The position numbers were made by a program, and so were the translations under genes. A stretch of DNA of 64,000 bases from Paenibacillus catalpae (lineage in GTDB: Bacteria; Bacillota; Bacilli; Paenibacillales; Paenibacillaceae). The stretch is taken from NCBI RefSeq assembly GCF_900112695.1, contig NZ_FOMT01000003.1:830553-894552 (forward strand), read 5' to 3'. Of the stretch, positions 7,434 through 15,886 are shown piece by piece (the stretch's first letter is position 1; each line of letters begins with the position of its first letter). The notes under the pieces were generated by a model. That model was not told the DNA's origin, ran no database searches, and worked only from the letters and a program-made list of their open reading frames with translations.

Positions 7434-7916
7434 CTGAAGCATTCTGTCATAATTATTCTATTTGTCATAATTATTACAATGGTTGGATGTCAAAGTGACA
7501 CTGAAGAAGTACTAAAAGAGAAAATGTTCAATATTAAAGTACATACCTCGAACAATTTAAAAGCTAATCAGGTTTTTACTGTTAATAGTTCTTTAATTAA
7601 TAATTCAAATAGCTCGTGGAAAATAGAGCACGGAGCAGGTATGTTCACTTATGAGGTTTATGATATGAAGGGTAAACTTGTCCAACAAGATGTAAAGGAA
7701 AGATTTGTGGATGCCATCGGATATATAACCACAATAGATCCAAATGACTCTTATAGTTATGATGAAGGGGAGCATGTTTCCCCGAAATATAACGAGCTTT
7801 TGTTACATGAAGGAAGTTATAAAGTCATTTCAAAGGCCAAATTCAGTATTAAAAAAGATGGGAAAGATTTTGTGTTTGAAATTAAATCAAAACCTTTAAA
7901 AATTGATGTTTATTAA
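7434..7916 (+). CDS. Lipoprotein with BsuPI-like beta-sandwich domain, probable CTG start
   Basis: From the ATG at 7479 the product would lack a signal sequence. Extending in frame to CTG at 7434 adds a complete lipoprotein signal: KHSVIIILFVIIITMVGC with lipobox MVGC. A perfect GGAGG (7421-7425) lies 8 bases before the CTG, and no ATG, GTG or TTG is in a suitable position. The resulting 160-residue protein has an exported domain of Ig-like or BsuPI-type pattern: a strand FTVNSSLINNSN, then FTYEVYDMKGKLVQ and a final LLLHEGSYKVISKAKF. Such domains occur in intracellular proteinase inhibitors and surface lipoproteins; the activity is unknown. The stop codon abuts the left arm of the next repeat. 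Confidence 0.6.
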   Translation: MKHSVIIILFVIIITMVGCQSDTEEVLKEKMFNIKVHTSNNLKANQVFTVNSSLINNSNSSWKIEHGAGMFTYEVYDMKGKLVQQDVKERFVDAIGYITTIDPNDSYSYDEGEHVSPKYNELLLHEGSYKVISKAKFSIKKDGKDFVFEIKSKPLKIDVY

Positions 7917-8030
7917 CCGGAGACGATAGTTGCATATTAAGATACTGGGAGACTATAGTTCAATCAATAAAGCTGCAGAAGATCTGAGGATCCGCTGCCG
8001 TTTCCATTGAAGTAACGGGCAGGTTAGTTC
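7914..8030 (+). repeat. Array repeat, full copy with doubled left arm (copy 9)
   Basis: Two left-arm-like segments (TTAACCGGAGACGATAGTTG, then ACTGGGAGACTATAGTTCAA) precede an imperfect AGCTGCAG...CTGCCG hairpin with the GATC-rich loop and a right arm TTGAAGTAACGGGCAG then GTTAGTTC. The doubled arm looks like a fusion of two copies. Confidence 0.8.
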
Positions 8031-8208
8031 TATTATGTGGTAAAAGGAGTTGAGCGATAATTTTTTCAATAAGTTTGTCTTGGAATTAAACTTCATAGTA
8101 GAGCGTCCTCCTGGATGATGGGTTTTTTAGGGTTATGATCCGTTTCGTACTCCCATTGTACTGAGACTTTTTTCCTTTTTATAAAACAGCAGTCAACACC
8201 TGAAAAAG

Positions 8209-9255
8209 TTATTCCATTCCAACATGGACCTGAAAATTCACGATTAACTTAGGATAATATACTTCTCTCCAGTTTTTCAGTTCATCGAATGAAATCCGTG
8301 TTCGGAAATGCTGGCCGAAGCCGAATATATCAGTTTTGTTTTTCTGGGCTTGTTTAAAGATATCATTAAACCGCTGTTCAATCCTTTTTTCAAGCACTTC
8401 TTTGATGCGGTTATTCGACACGCCTTCTTCTTTTTCTAAAATGCTTATTTTTAGAGATAAATCGCTTGCTACCCGTGGTTCATTATTTTTCATTGATGGT
8501 TTGACTTTTAATGAGCTGTCAGTGACCACGATGGTGGAAAATCCTAAATTTTCTGTATTCCTTATGGTGGTGTGGTTTTGAAACAACCGAACGAGATGGT
8601 TTTCACTCGGGTTGATTCTCTCCGTTATTTTACCATTCTTCAATACAGCGGAGCCCTCAAAGTTTAGTATAGTGTCTTTTGCTGAATTCACGACGGGAAC
8701 GGCTATGTCATTCGTATAAGAAAACAAACTCTGATAAACTTCCCAAATGCGGGTGTATGAGACCTCTGGTGCCCAGCCGGTCCCTTTATTAAAAAAGTCA
8801 TATACAGCGGTTCCGGTGAAGCCTAATTTGCTAATATTAGAAAACATCTTCTCAATATTGTCATCCGTAATTGCAACCAAAGCGATAGACGGAATTTCTT
8901 TTGATATCATGAAATACTTAATTATTTTTATCCATTCCGGATGGTTAGCTGCCAAATGACTATCGATGACAATTAATTGCAATTGCGAGTAGTCAAGGGC
9001 ATTCTCAGAGTTTGTCCGCATCTGTCCCAGAACACTTGAAACGGAATCACCTTTCCCCGTTACAATTCGCGTTTTTCCTTCTACATTAGTTATTGGAAGA
9101 GACAGGGTCACTCGGTATTCTTCATCGTGTTCTTTGGAAATGCCCATGACCAAAGGAAGGGCACGCTGATTGATTTCTTTTATATCCCAGCACCCACAGA
9201 GAAAGGTCAAAGACATCAGTACAACTATTGTTTTATAGGGTTTATTTTTTTTCAT
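8209..9255 (-). CDS. Ger(x)C-family spore germination lipoprotein
   Basis: Encodes 348 residues: the C subunit of a GerA-type germinant receptor, a lipoprotein on the outer face of the spore inner membrane. The signal ends in the lipobox LCGC followed by WDIKEINQRALPLVMGI, the family signature. Later segments (LDYSQLQLIVID near 95, and the C-terminal FDELKNWREVYYPKLIVNFQVHV) match the three-domain GerBC fold. The ATG at 9255 is preferred over a TTG at 9276 because of a GAGG site; it overlaps the end of the B-subunit gene by 14 bases. It is the last gene of an A-B-C operon, whose products together sense a germinant, usually an amino acid or sugar. The specific germinant cannot be inferred. Confidence 0.88.
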   Translation of the reverse strand: MKKNKPYKTIVVLMSLTFLCGCWDIKEINQRALPLVMGISKEHDEEYRVTLSLPITNVEGKTRIVTGKGDSVSSVLGQMRTNSENALDYSQLQLIVIDSHLAANHPEWIKIIKYFMISKEIPSIALVAITDDNIEKMFSNISKLGFTGTAVYDFFNKGTGWAPEVSYTRIWEVYQSLFSYTNDIAVPVVNSAKDTILNFEGSAVLKNGKITERINPSENHLVRLFQNHTTIRNTENLGFSTIVVTDSSLKVKPSMKNNEPRVASDLSLKISILEKEEGVSNNRIKEVLEKRIEQRFNDIFKQAQKNKTDIFGFGQHFRTRISFDELKNWREVYYPKLIVNFQVHVGME

Positions 9256-10324
9256 AACCTGTCGTCCTCTTTTCAACTAGAACACTATAGAGAAGAATGG
9301 TTAATGGGAGGATTACGATAAAATAAACATTAGTACATCCAATCAAGTAGATGAACTTTTCAATCCAGATCCGGTTCGGGACGCATGCTGCGAATATAAA
9401 TGCGAGAAGAGAAAACGCACCAATCCAATAGGAGGCTTTACTTCTCTTCCAATTGACTAATTTTTGCATGATTTTCCCGACCATCCAGAACTGTACGGCA
9501 GTTAAGATGAGATTAAACCCAATTATGGATATACCAAAGAAGATCGTTTGCCGGTTAAAAACAAACCATCCTATGTCGACTGAATCCGCCGCCTCTTTTA
9601 TGGGGAAAAGAAACGTGGCGACCGTTTCTTGTCCAAATATAAAGAGCGGAAAATACACACCAGTCAAAAAAAACAACAACACATACGCCCAGGCCGCAAA
9701 GAGTTGGCCAAGCTTCAAATTCTTTTCGGATGGGATGAATCCTATAAATAAGATCACCGAGAATCCCATAAGATAAAAAAATTTTACATTCCATAAGAAA
9801 TCAAGTGATGAAGGCCAAGCCGGCAAAGCGTTATGAAAATCAAAATTTACCGTCGAGGAAGCGATAACAAATATCACTAATAAATTAATAGTGATAAAAA
9901 AAATGACGGATGTACGTAAAATGGTGCCTAAACCTTTTATCGCTGTATAAGTTGAAATAAAGAAGAGTAGAATTAATACCGCCAAATAAGGTGTTCGAAT
10001 CAAGAAGATAGATGTTATGGTTTCGGTATGAGCGCGAAGATCCATCGCAGCAAGCGCAGTCAGATTGATCACATAGGGAAATAGAAAAATGAATGCCACC
10101 CATCTTCCCATTTTCAAAAATATATCGATCATATCTTCTTTTGGAAAGTAATTCAGTCCTTTTTTGTAGATCGTGATTAATATCAATTGCAGCAATCCAT
10201 AAGAAAGCACGACTCCCCAATGACCGGTATTCGTTAACGAATAGGTGAGTCTAGGATACATAAAATAACCGAAACCCATATGCAAGATGATAAAAACGAA
10301 TCCAATCTGTAACCTTTGCGTCAC
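9242..10324 (-). CDS. GerAB/YndE-family germination permease
   Basis: Encodes 360 residues with about ten transmembrane segments, the B subunit of a germinant receptor, related to APC amino-acid transporters and thought to hold the germinant-binding pocket. The start is taken as GTG 10324: it overlaps the stop of the A-subunit gene (GTGA arrangement) and follows a GGAAAGGAAG site, whereas the longer frame reads into the A gene. Family features include an early GFGYFMYPRL segment, NLTALAAMDLRAHTETITSIFLIRTP around residue 90 and GFIPSEKN in the middle. Tight overlaps with both neighbours show translational coupling. Confidence 0.88.
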   Translation of the reverse strand: MTQRLQIGFVFIILHMGFGYFMYPRLTYSLTNTGHWGVVLSYGLLQLILITIYKKGLNYFPKEDMIDIFLKMGRWVAFIFLFPYVINLTALAAMDLRAHTETITSIFLIRTPYLAVLILLFFISTYTAIKGLGTILRTSVIFFITINLLVIFVIASSTVNFDFHNALPAWPSSLDFLWNVKFFYLMGFSVILFIGFIPSEKNLKLGQLFAAWAYVLLFFLTGVYFPLFIFGQETVATFLFPIKEAADSVDIGWFVFNRQTIFFGISIIGFNLILTAVQFWMVGKIMQKLVNWKRSKASYWIGAFSLLAFIFAACVPNRIWIEKFIYLIGCTNVYFIVILPLTILLYSVLVEKRTTGYEKK

Positions 10325-11721
10325 TTTATGTCTTCCTTTCCTTTCATTCGAAAAGTCATATAGGGAATATCGCAAGACGTTAAACTCGACAAATAGATGC
10401 TTATTAATGCTAATCCAACAATTAAACCTACGATGCCGTAAACAGATGCTAAAATAAATACAGGGTATTTTAACGACCGGATGTATAGAGCATTTTGCAC
10501 ACCTACGACGGCCGAGCTTGCAATCAACATAAAAGTAATCACGATTACTAATAAATTGCTGACTAATTTTGCTTCTACCATCGCTTGGCCAAGGACAACT
10601 CCGCCAACCATCGTAACGGTAGGGCCCACGCTTTTGGGGAGTCTTACAATTGCTTCGGTGATTAAATCAACTAAAATAGTCATGATAAGGGTTTCAAGTA
10701 CAGGCGTTAATGGAATGCCTTCTCTGCTTTCCGCAATAAACAAGGCGAGATCAGTTTTTAAAATTTCAGGGTTAACCGAAGTTAGGGCTACATATAAAGC
10801 GGGAAGTACAAGTGTGGCAAATACTCCTAATCCTCTTAAGGCGCGGATCATTAGTGAAAGCCCAAAAGGGAGATTACGATCGTTTGCAGTATGCAACATG
10901 TCAGAAATAAGATGAGGAAAAACAAGCGCGAAGGGCTGATTTTCCAAAAAAAGAACGATTCTATTCTTTTTAAGAGAATGAATGGCCTGTACCGGCACTT
11001 CAGTTGCAAACAGATGACTGACAGGACTTAAGATGCGTTGACCCAAATGCTTATTCAGGTCGTCAATTGTTTCAATATCTGATTCAATTTGTTTTAACTG
11101 CTGGTCAACTTTTTCAATTAGAGCAGTTTGAGCTTTTCCTCTAATATACAGCATTGAAATTCTTTGCTTGGCGAGCTCTCCTACTTGGTAAGAGCACAGG
11201 CATAGGCGTTCAGTGCCCAGTCTTTTTCGAATCAGTCCTATATTAAGATCAATATCTTCTCCAAAGGCATCCAATGGACCTTGAATGGGACTTTCATTTC
11301 GGGGCTCCTCAATACTTCGTCTGAGGCTTTGGGGGACTGATTCCATAACAGCGTTTCTTCCGCTTTCAGAGATAAGCACGAGCTTTCCTTCCAAAACAGC
11401 TTTTTTTAATTGTGCCAAATCCACATCAAGCTTATCACTGAGGTTGAGGAAAAGTTCATGAATGGAAGCAGAACGTTCAGCCATTTGCCGAACATATAAG
11501 TTTGATTTGGTAAAATCAACAAGCGTGTTAAAACCTATAAGGAAAAATGCCGTGCCGTCAAATTGCGCGTCCTGAATGAAAAAATCATCTTGATCAGAGA
11601 ACGCAGATTTCATTTCCTGAACTAAATTAATTATTTCAATCTGCCCCCTCAGAAGAATTTCATTATATTTTTGGCAGACATTGGGGTTTCTATACTCATT
11701 GATGGTTAGTTGAATTGGCAT
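10321..11721 (-). CDS. Ger(x)A-family germination receptor subunit
   Basis: About 466 residues: a soluble N-terminal domain, then four to five transmembrane segments containing FGLSLMIRALRGLGVFATLVLPALYVAL and ITEAIVRLPKSVGPTVTMVGGVVLGQAMVEA, the GerA hallmark. RISMLYIRGKA in the soluble part is likewise conserved. The start is uncertain: ATG 11721 lacks a clear ribosome binding site. The open frame extends to 11916, but those extra residues do not look like the family N-terminus, which normally begins with a variable polar region followed by a helix like the one at EIINLVQEMKSAFSDQDDFF. The 5' end may have been rearranged. First gene of the A-B-C operon. Confidence 0.82.
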   Translation of the reverse strand: MPIQLTINEYRNPNVCQKYNEILLRGQIEIINLVQEMKSAFSDQDDFFIQDAQFDGTAFFLIGFNTLVDFTKSNLYVRQMAERSASIHELFLNLSDKLDVDLAQLKKAVLEGKLVLISESGRNAVMESVPQSLRRSIEEPRNESPIQGPLDAFGEDIDLNIGLIRKRLGTERLCLCSYQVGELAKQRISMLYIRGKAQTALIEKVDQQLKQIESDIETIDDLNKHLGQRILSPVSHLFATEVPVQAIHSLKKNRIVLFLENQPFALVFPHLISDMLHTANDRNLPFGLSLMIRALRGLGVFATLVLPALYVALTSVNPEILKTDLALFIAESREGIPLTPVLETLIMTILVDLITEAIVRLPKSVGPTVTMVGGVVLGQAMVEAKLVSNLLVIVITFMLIASSAVVGVQNALYIRSLKYPVFILASVYGIVGLIVGLALISIYLSSLTSCDIPYMTFRMKGKEDIK

Positions 11722-11944
11722 TAAGGGACTACGACAAGTGCAAGCAATTACTGCAGTTCTAGCATGAATAGGGACGACTTGGCTAGTCATCAGATAAATG
11801 CCAATATTGTTAAGTCCACCAAATGGCCGGAGAAACTGCATATGAATTCGGGAATGGGAACTATTTAAGCCAATGTAGTGGGCTTGTACATTTAAGGGAC
11901 TTACCTGATGGAGCAAGATTCAGCCGAAATCAGATAGGAGGCCA

Positions 11945-12065
11945 ATATCACTAATCCAAGTGATACGATCATACAAAGTTCAGTTTCCTTTCATTCGCTG
12001 CGGTTTAGGGAAGCAGTTGAGATGATTAAGTCCGGCTGGGGAACGAAAAAAGTATTTAAAGTATA
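11945..12065 (+). pseudogene. C-terminal gene remnant, dehydrogenase-like
   Basis: A short plus-strand frame without a start ends ...FREAVEMIKSGWGTKKVFKV and stop, which resembles the C-terminal end of zinc-type medium-chain dehydrogenases (a feeAVEmi-SG segment followed by KV). It lies head to head with the uncertain 5' end of the germination operon, just before an array repeat. Interpretation as a dehydrogenase tail is a guess from about 35 residues. Confidence 0.3.
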
Positions 12066-12085
12066 AGGTAAGAACTAAAATCATA

Positions 12086-12159
12086 GAACAATAGTTAGGC
12101 AGCAGCAGCCTGTTCTAACAGGCTACTGTTTTTGCTAAGCTAATGGGCAGGATAGTTCC
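12086..12159 (+). repeat. Array repeat, hairpin plus right arm (copy 10)
   Basis: A short ATAGTT arm remnant, hairpin AGCCTGTT (12107-12114) / AACAGGCT (12117-12124) with a T-run, then right arm GCTAAGCTAATGGGCAG followed by GATAGTTCC. The next gene starts about 60 bases later. Confidence 0.8.
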
Positions 12160-12220
12160 ATTTATTGTTGAATTTAACATTAGACGGTCATAGGTATAGG
12201 TGTTTTAAGGAGCTGACGCA

Positions 12221-12928
12221 ATGAATTACTTATTCAATCTCGCACGACATAAAGAAATCGAATATCATGATAACTTTTATGCAAAAACAGAACTTTTTCA
12301 ACCTGGCAGCTGGCTTTCGCGACCTGTGAAAGTTGTTCTGGATAATTTGACGCAAATAGAAAAAGAGAATATTCAGGTCCTAGACCTTGGTTGTGGAGTC
12401 GGAAGAAATAGTATCCCGATTGCACAAAGTATTCAAGCGCATAAAGGAAAGATATATTGTATTGATTTATTGCCTTCGGCTATTCAATTATTAAACCAAA
12501 ATGCGGAACAGTATGAAGTTACGGATACAATCATTTCACAAGCGAATGATGTGGAGAATTTTCTGATTAATAAAAATACATTCGACTATATTGTCGCTTG
12601 TTCTTGTTTAGAGCATGTTAGTTCAGAAGCAGCTTTTCAAGCTAAACTTGAAGAAATGAAAGCAGGAACAACAGTCGGCGGCATTAATTGCATATTAATG
12701 AGCACAGAAGTAAAGGAAATTGACGTGCTTACTGGAGAGGAACGGGAAGGCTTGATTGAATTAAACCTTTCAACAGAGAAAGCATTTACCTATCTTAGAG
12801 AGGTGTACGCTGACTGGAACATATCAATAGAAAAAAATGTCCAACAGGAAATTAAGGAAGAAAAGAATGGAAGAGAAATTATTTTTAGAAGCAATTGGAT
12901 TACATTTGTAGCTCAAGTAAGAGATTAA
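12221..12928 (+). CDS. Class I SAM-dependent methyltransferase
   Basis: Encodes 235 residues. The glycine-rich SAM loop VLDLGCGVGRNS is at residues 53-64, the acidic ribose-binding strand YCIDLLPSAI near 86, and the FDYIVACSCLEHV motif IV near 125. The overall layout is like TehB or Methyltransf_11/25 enzymes; the C-terminal 60 residues are variable. Substrate unknown. The ribosome binding site is AAGGAG before ATG 12221. It follows a repeat copy closely but is not followed by one: an IS110 fragment comes next, suggesting that the downstream repeat was lost with that insertion. Confidence 0.75.
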   Translation: MNYLFNLARHKEIEYHDNFYAKTELFQPGSWLSRPVKVVLDNLTQIEKENIQVLDLGCGVGRNSIPIAQSIQAHKGKIYCIDLLPSAIQLLNQNAEQYEVTDTIISQANDVENFLINKNTFDYIVACSCLEHVSSEAAFQAKLEEMKAGTTVGGINCILMSTEVKEIDVLTGEEREGLIELNLSTEKAFTYLREVYADWNISIEKNVQQEIKEEKNGREIIFRSNWITFVAQVRD

Positions 12929-12959
12929 GCTAAACAATCCTGTAGAGCTTAAGAAATGG

Positions 12960-13340
12960 GCTTTGTAAAAAAAGGAGCTCCTCGGTATGATGGGTTTGTC
13001 GAGAACACATCAGGGAGGAGCTCTTACTATGAAGTTTAAGGAAATAGATGCACAAAATCAACGGGTTGAACAAATTACTACCTCGCATCTTGTAATAGGG
13101 ATCGATATGGCGAAAGAAATACATGTCGCACAAGCTGCAAATTTCCGCGGAATAGTGGTTTCGAAACGCCATCTCTCATTTTCCAATAGTATTGAAGGGT
13201 TTGAAAAACTGAGCCGCTGGATGAGTGAATTACAGCAGAAACATCGATTGAATAGGCTCATTATCGGCATGGAACCAACCGGACATTACTGGTTTAACTT
13301 GGCCAATTGGTTATCAGATAAAGATGTGCAGGTAGATTGA
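12960..13340 (+). mobile_element. IS110-family insertion sequence, left-end fragment
   Basis: Contains a non-coding leader with an inverted pair GGAGCTCCT / AGGAGCTC (around 12974 and 13014) and the first third of an IS110-type transposase gene. In the IS110 group the leader encodes the bridge RNA that specifies donor and target, so this stretch may be its remnant. The right part of the element is missing; sequence beyond 13336 belongs to an unrelated broken gene. Confidence 0.6.
13029..13340 (+). pseudogene. IS110-family transposase, N-terminal fragment
   Basis: About 103 residues of the RuvC-like DEDD domain: LVIGIDMAKEIHVAQAANFRG carries the first catalytic Asp and GMEPTGHYWFNLANWL the Glu. 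Full-length proteins of this family have about 350 to 430 residues, including a C-terminal Tnp20 domain with a catalytic Ser; both are absent. The ATG at 13029 follows a GGGAGGAG site. The frame ends at TGA 13338, at the junction with a different coding fragment. Non-functional. Confidence 0.75.
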
Positions 13341-13625
13341 TATACAACCTGGTATAGTTTTAACCGGGTTTACTGCCGACCCCAAAGAGAAATTATATAA
13401 AGTTGGAATTGAGTATGACCCGAGTCAATTAAGCAGTGAACAATTGAAACAAATTGTTACTGATTATCTCAGCTAACTGCTTCAAACTGGTCGATTTCTA
13501 ACAATTGGGAAGAGATGCTTAAACCGTATCAATTGCGTATTGAAAAGTTAGGTGATGCTCAAAAAACACCTGTGATAGCTGAAAAAGACATCGATTCAAC
13601 AGAAATAAAATGGCTATATGAATAA
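13336..13625 (+). pseudogene. Frameshifted remnant of an unknown gene
   Basis: From 13336 a start-less frame reads IQPGIVLTGFTADPKEKLYKVG and continues to a stop at 13474. A second frame, shifted by one base near 13470, continues with ASNWSISNNWEEMLKPYQLR and ends at 13623-13625. Together they look like one soluble protein of about 95 residues with its N-terminus replaced by the IS110 fragment and a frameshift in the middle. I do not recognise the family. Confidence 0.45.
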
Positions 13626-13712
13626 AATAGCACCGCAGGCGAATTAAACTACCGGGAAATTTTAATGTAATCGGAGCAAACAGCCAATTCAGTGTTTATA
13701 AGGAGTATTACC

Positions 13713-13988
13713 ATGAAAACAGTTGTAAGGAAATCAGTAATTATTTATGGGATATTTGGATTTCTGATTGGGTTTGGAATGTTCATATATTCAATCAATT
13801 CAAATGAATTTTCATTCAATATGGGAAGTATTGAAGTTAAATGATACAAGAGTGGATTAATATCAATTTTAAGCATGCCAGTTATCATGGCATTAGTTGG
13901 TGCAGGTCACGGTGTTAAGCTCTGGTTCCCTATTGCTTACATTTATCGAAAGTTAAACAACAAAAGTAAAGGTTTTAAAGGAATCTAA
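13713..13988 (+). pseudogene. Small membrane protein gene interrupted by an in-frame TGA
   Basis: ATG 13713, with AGGAG about 10 bases upstream, opens a frame encoding a transmembrane segment (IIYGIFGFLIGFGMFIYSI) and stops at TGA 13842. The same frame continues without interruption to TAA 13986, encoding a second hydrophobic segment (ILSMPVIMALVGAGHGVKLW) and a basic tail. This is best explained as a 91-residue two-helix protein in which one codon (perhaps TGG) has become TGA. It could also be two separate short peptides. Confidence 0.5.
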
Positions 13989-14168
13989 TGTCAATTTATC
14001 ATCGTTAATTGAAGTGTCAAAGACCAACTCAGATGAGGAATTATGCACTTTCATATGTTGGTGAAAACGATGTAAAATATAGGTAGATGTAACCGTTCCT
14101 GTTTATTCATGGCATTATATTAGGTTCAGTGTATTATTGAAAATAATAGAAAAGAGGTCTGCATAATT

Positions 14169-14963
14169 ATGTTAGAAATCTCTGTTATGACTTTCAATTT
14201 GCGCTATCCAGAAATCAATGATGGCTCCGATTATTGGCCGGAACGAATCGATAGAGCGACCGCCGTTATCAAAGAACATCATCCTATGCTTATCGGCACG
14301 CAGGAAGGCTATCACTCGATGCTCAAAGATTTGGAGGCTCAATTGAATGAATATGATTGGGTCGGGCAGGGTCGGTTCGGGGAGCATGAGAATGAGCACA
14401 ATGCCATTTTTTATAACCGCGACGAGCTGACAATTGAAGAAAAAGGGCAGTTTTGGCTGTCAGAAACACCTGAGTCGGAAGCTTCGATTAGCTGGAATAG
14501 CTCGTTTCCGAGAATCTGTACGTGGGCGCGTTTCCTTCATCGAAAGTCAAATAAAGCCTTCTATTTTTACAACACCCATCTGGACCATCATAGCCAGGAA
14601 GCGAAAGGCCTTGGGATCCAAATAATAGAGAAATATATGGCTAGACAGCGTGCTTTAGATGGGCTTCCGGCGTTGCTTTCAGGGGATTTCAATTCGTTTC
14701 CTAGTGAATTCCCGATTCGATTTTTGCGAGGCGAGATCGAGGTTGACGGTAAGAAAAGCGATTTGAAGGACGCCTACTCCCTGATCAAGGGAAATCCGGG
14801 TCTAACATTCCATGGCTTTAAAGGCGGCGATTCGGGAGAACCGATCGACTATATATTTGCTACCCCCGAATTTGAAATATTGAAAGTGCAGATTGATCGC
14901 TGTCAGATAAACGGAGGGTATCCATCGGACCATTATCCAGTTGTGGCGAACTTCCAATTCTAG
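14169..14963 (+). CDS. Endonuclease/exonuclease/phosphatase family protein
   Basis: Encodes 264 residues of the EEP superfamily. All core motifs are present: FNLRY (Asn, residues 9-13), GTQEG with the metal-binding Glu46, THLDHH, SGDFNS near 170 (Asp and Asn) and YPSDHYPV near the C-terminus (Asp-His pair). No signal peptide is visible, so it is probably cytoplasmic. Members hydrolyse phosphodiesters in nucleic acids, phosphoinositides or small metabolites; the closest flavour is the metal-dependent hydrolases of the ElsH/YafD-like type. Single gene within the array region, more GC-rich than its immediate neighbours. Confidence 0.82.
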   Translation: MLEISVMTFNLRYPEINDGSDYWPERIDRATAVIKEHHPMLIGTQEGYHSMLKDLEAQLNEYDWVGQGRFGEHENEHNAIFYNRDELTIEEKGQFWLSETPESEASISWNSSFPRICTWARFLHRKSNKAFYFYNTHLDHHSQEAKGLGIQIIEKYMARQRALDGLPALLSGDFNSFPSEFPIRFLRGEIEVDGKKSDLKDAYSLIKGNPGLTFHGFKGGDSGEPIDYIFATPEFEILKVQIDRCQINGGYPSDHYPVVANFQF

Positions 14964-15096
14964 AAACGATCTACGGATGAAGAGTTACATAATAGCGATA
15001 TCTTAGAAGGGGCCATCCCGCGCTAATGGGATGACGTAAAACGTCAGCCACTAACTTTCCAGTTTCTACTGCGAAATAATTTCATGGCTTGTCTTG

Positions 15097-15245
15097 ATGA
15101 ACCTCATGTACTATAAAACCATAACTTTTTGGAGTATAACTCAAGATTGGAAGGTAAAACGTAATCCTTTAACACTGCCTATTTTTTTCTCAAATTGGAA
15201 CTGCAATAGGTGCAATTTTAGGTCTTATATACGCTAAACGAGGAA
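15097..15245 (+). pseudogene. Frameshifted membrane-protein remnant
   Basis: A frame starting at ATG 15097 gives MNLMYYKTITFWSITQDWKV and LTLPIFFS, then a run of seven T shifts the frame; the next frame continues QIGTAIGAILGLIYAKR and runs into the following repeat. The two halves read as one small membrane protein. Its end coincides with the left arm of the repeat, as for other units in the region. Confidence 0.4.
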
Positions 15246-15325
15246 CGATAATTCAGAACAACACTGCGGCAGCTGATCAAAGGATTAGCTGCCTCTTTTG
15301 TTGGAGTAAAGGGCAGAACACTTCC
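15231..15325 (+). repeat. Array repeat, full copy (copy 11)
   Basis: Left arm ACGCTAAACGAGGAACGATA then ATTCAG; hairpin GGCAGCT (15268-15274) / AGCTGCC (15287-15293) with a GATCAAAGGAT-type loop; right arm TTGTTGGAGTAAAGGGCAG then AACACTTCC. Confidence 0.85.
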
Positions 15326-15390
15326 AATATGTGCTAATATGAATGGTAGCATTACGAACTGAAACTGGGAATTTCTGAGGTGAGTTATAA

Positions 15391-15674
15391 GTGGAGAATT
15401 ATAAGTATCCAGAGTTGAACACTACATTGTTAGTTTTTCCACAACAGGTCAAATTGCAGATGAAGTTGGATTTGAAATATTGGCAAGACAATACATTGAT
15501 ATCGAAGGGTTTGACGCGTTTTCGGAATTAATAAAAGAAATAAAATTAACTGATGAGAGTGATGACTGGACTTACTTTGAGCATGTCATTGAGGATTTTG
15601 AAGTTGAAGGATTGGATATTGAAAAGCTTAAAGAAATGGCTAATATTGCGTTAAAGGTATATCAGAGTTTTTAA
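15391..15674 (+). pseudogene. Small acidic protein gene with a probable frameshift
   Basis: GTG 15391, after a GAGGTGAG site, reads VENYKYPELN. The frame that continues the protein-like sequence (HYIVSFSTTGQIADEVGFEI, then the acidic end ...KLKEMANIALKVYQSF) is shifted by one base near 15420. The second frame has no start before TTG 15480. A single missing base, real or a sequencing error, would restore a protein of about 94 residues. If intact translation starts at TTG 15480, a 64-residue product remains. Family not recognised. A left-arm repeat follows within about 10 bases of the stop. Confidence 0.5.
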
Positions 15675-15682
15675 AGTTTATT

Positions 15683-15712
15683 TTTAAGCTATCTGGGAAC
15701 TTTAGCATAATA
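15683..15712 (+). repeat. Array repeat, left arm only (copy 12)
   Basis: TTAAGCTATCTGGGAACTTT then AGCATAATAA. The hairpin and right arm are degraded; a GTAGCAGTCGG segment may be a hairpin remnant. Confidence 0.6.
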
Positions 15713-15886
15713 AAATAATGTAGCAGTCGGTCATTGCCCACTATTGTAAGGTGTAGAATTATTTAATTTCCTCGCGCCTCTTTGTTATTATTTAGTAGAT
15801 CCAGTGGACCGGAGGACAATATGAGATGGGAGGTTCATGCGTGACGGCACTCATGGTTGCTGCAGCTGACAAAGGAGAACGAAACA

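Larger units (their letters stand above)
14964..15390. other. Gap with decayed unit
   Basis: Besides the frameshifted membrane-protein remnant and a full array repeat, the first 130 bases contain no recognisable gene. A weak arm-like GCGCTAATGGGATGACG occurs at about 15022. Confidence 0.35.

Noticed and set aside
10321..11916. Full 531-residue version of the germination A subunit
   Set aside because: The first 65 residues do not resemble the family and have no ribosome binding site; a start near 11721 is more likely.
13641..13667. Possible further repeat copy (AATTAAACTACCGGGAAATT)
   Set aside because: Too degenerate and lacking hairpin and second arm.
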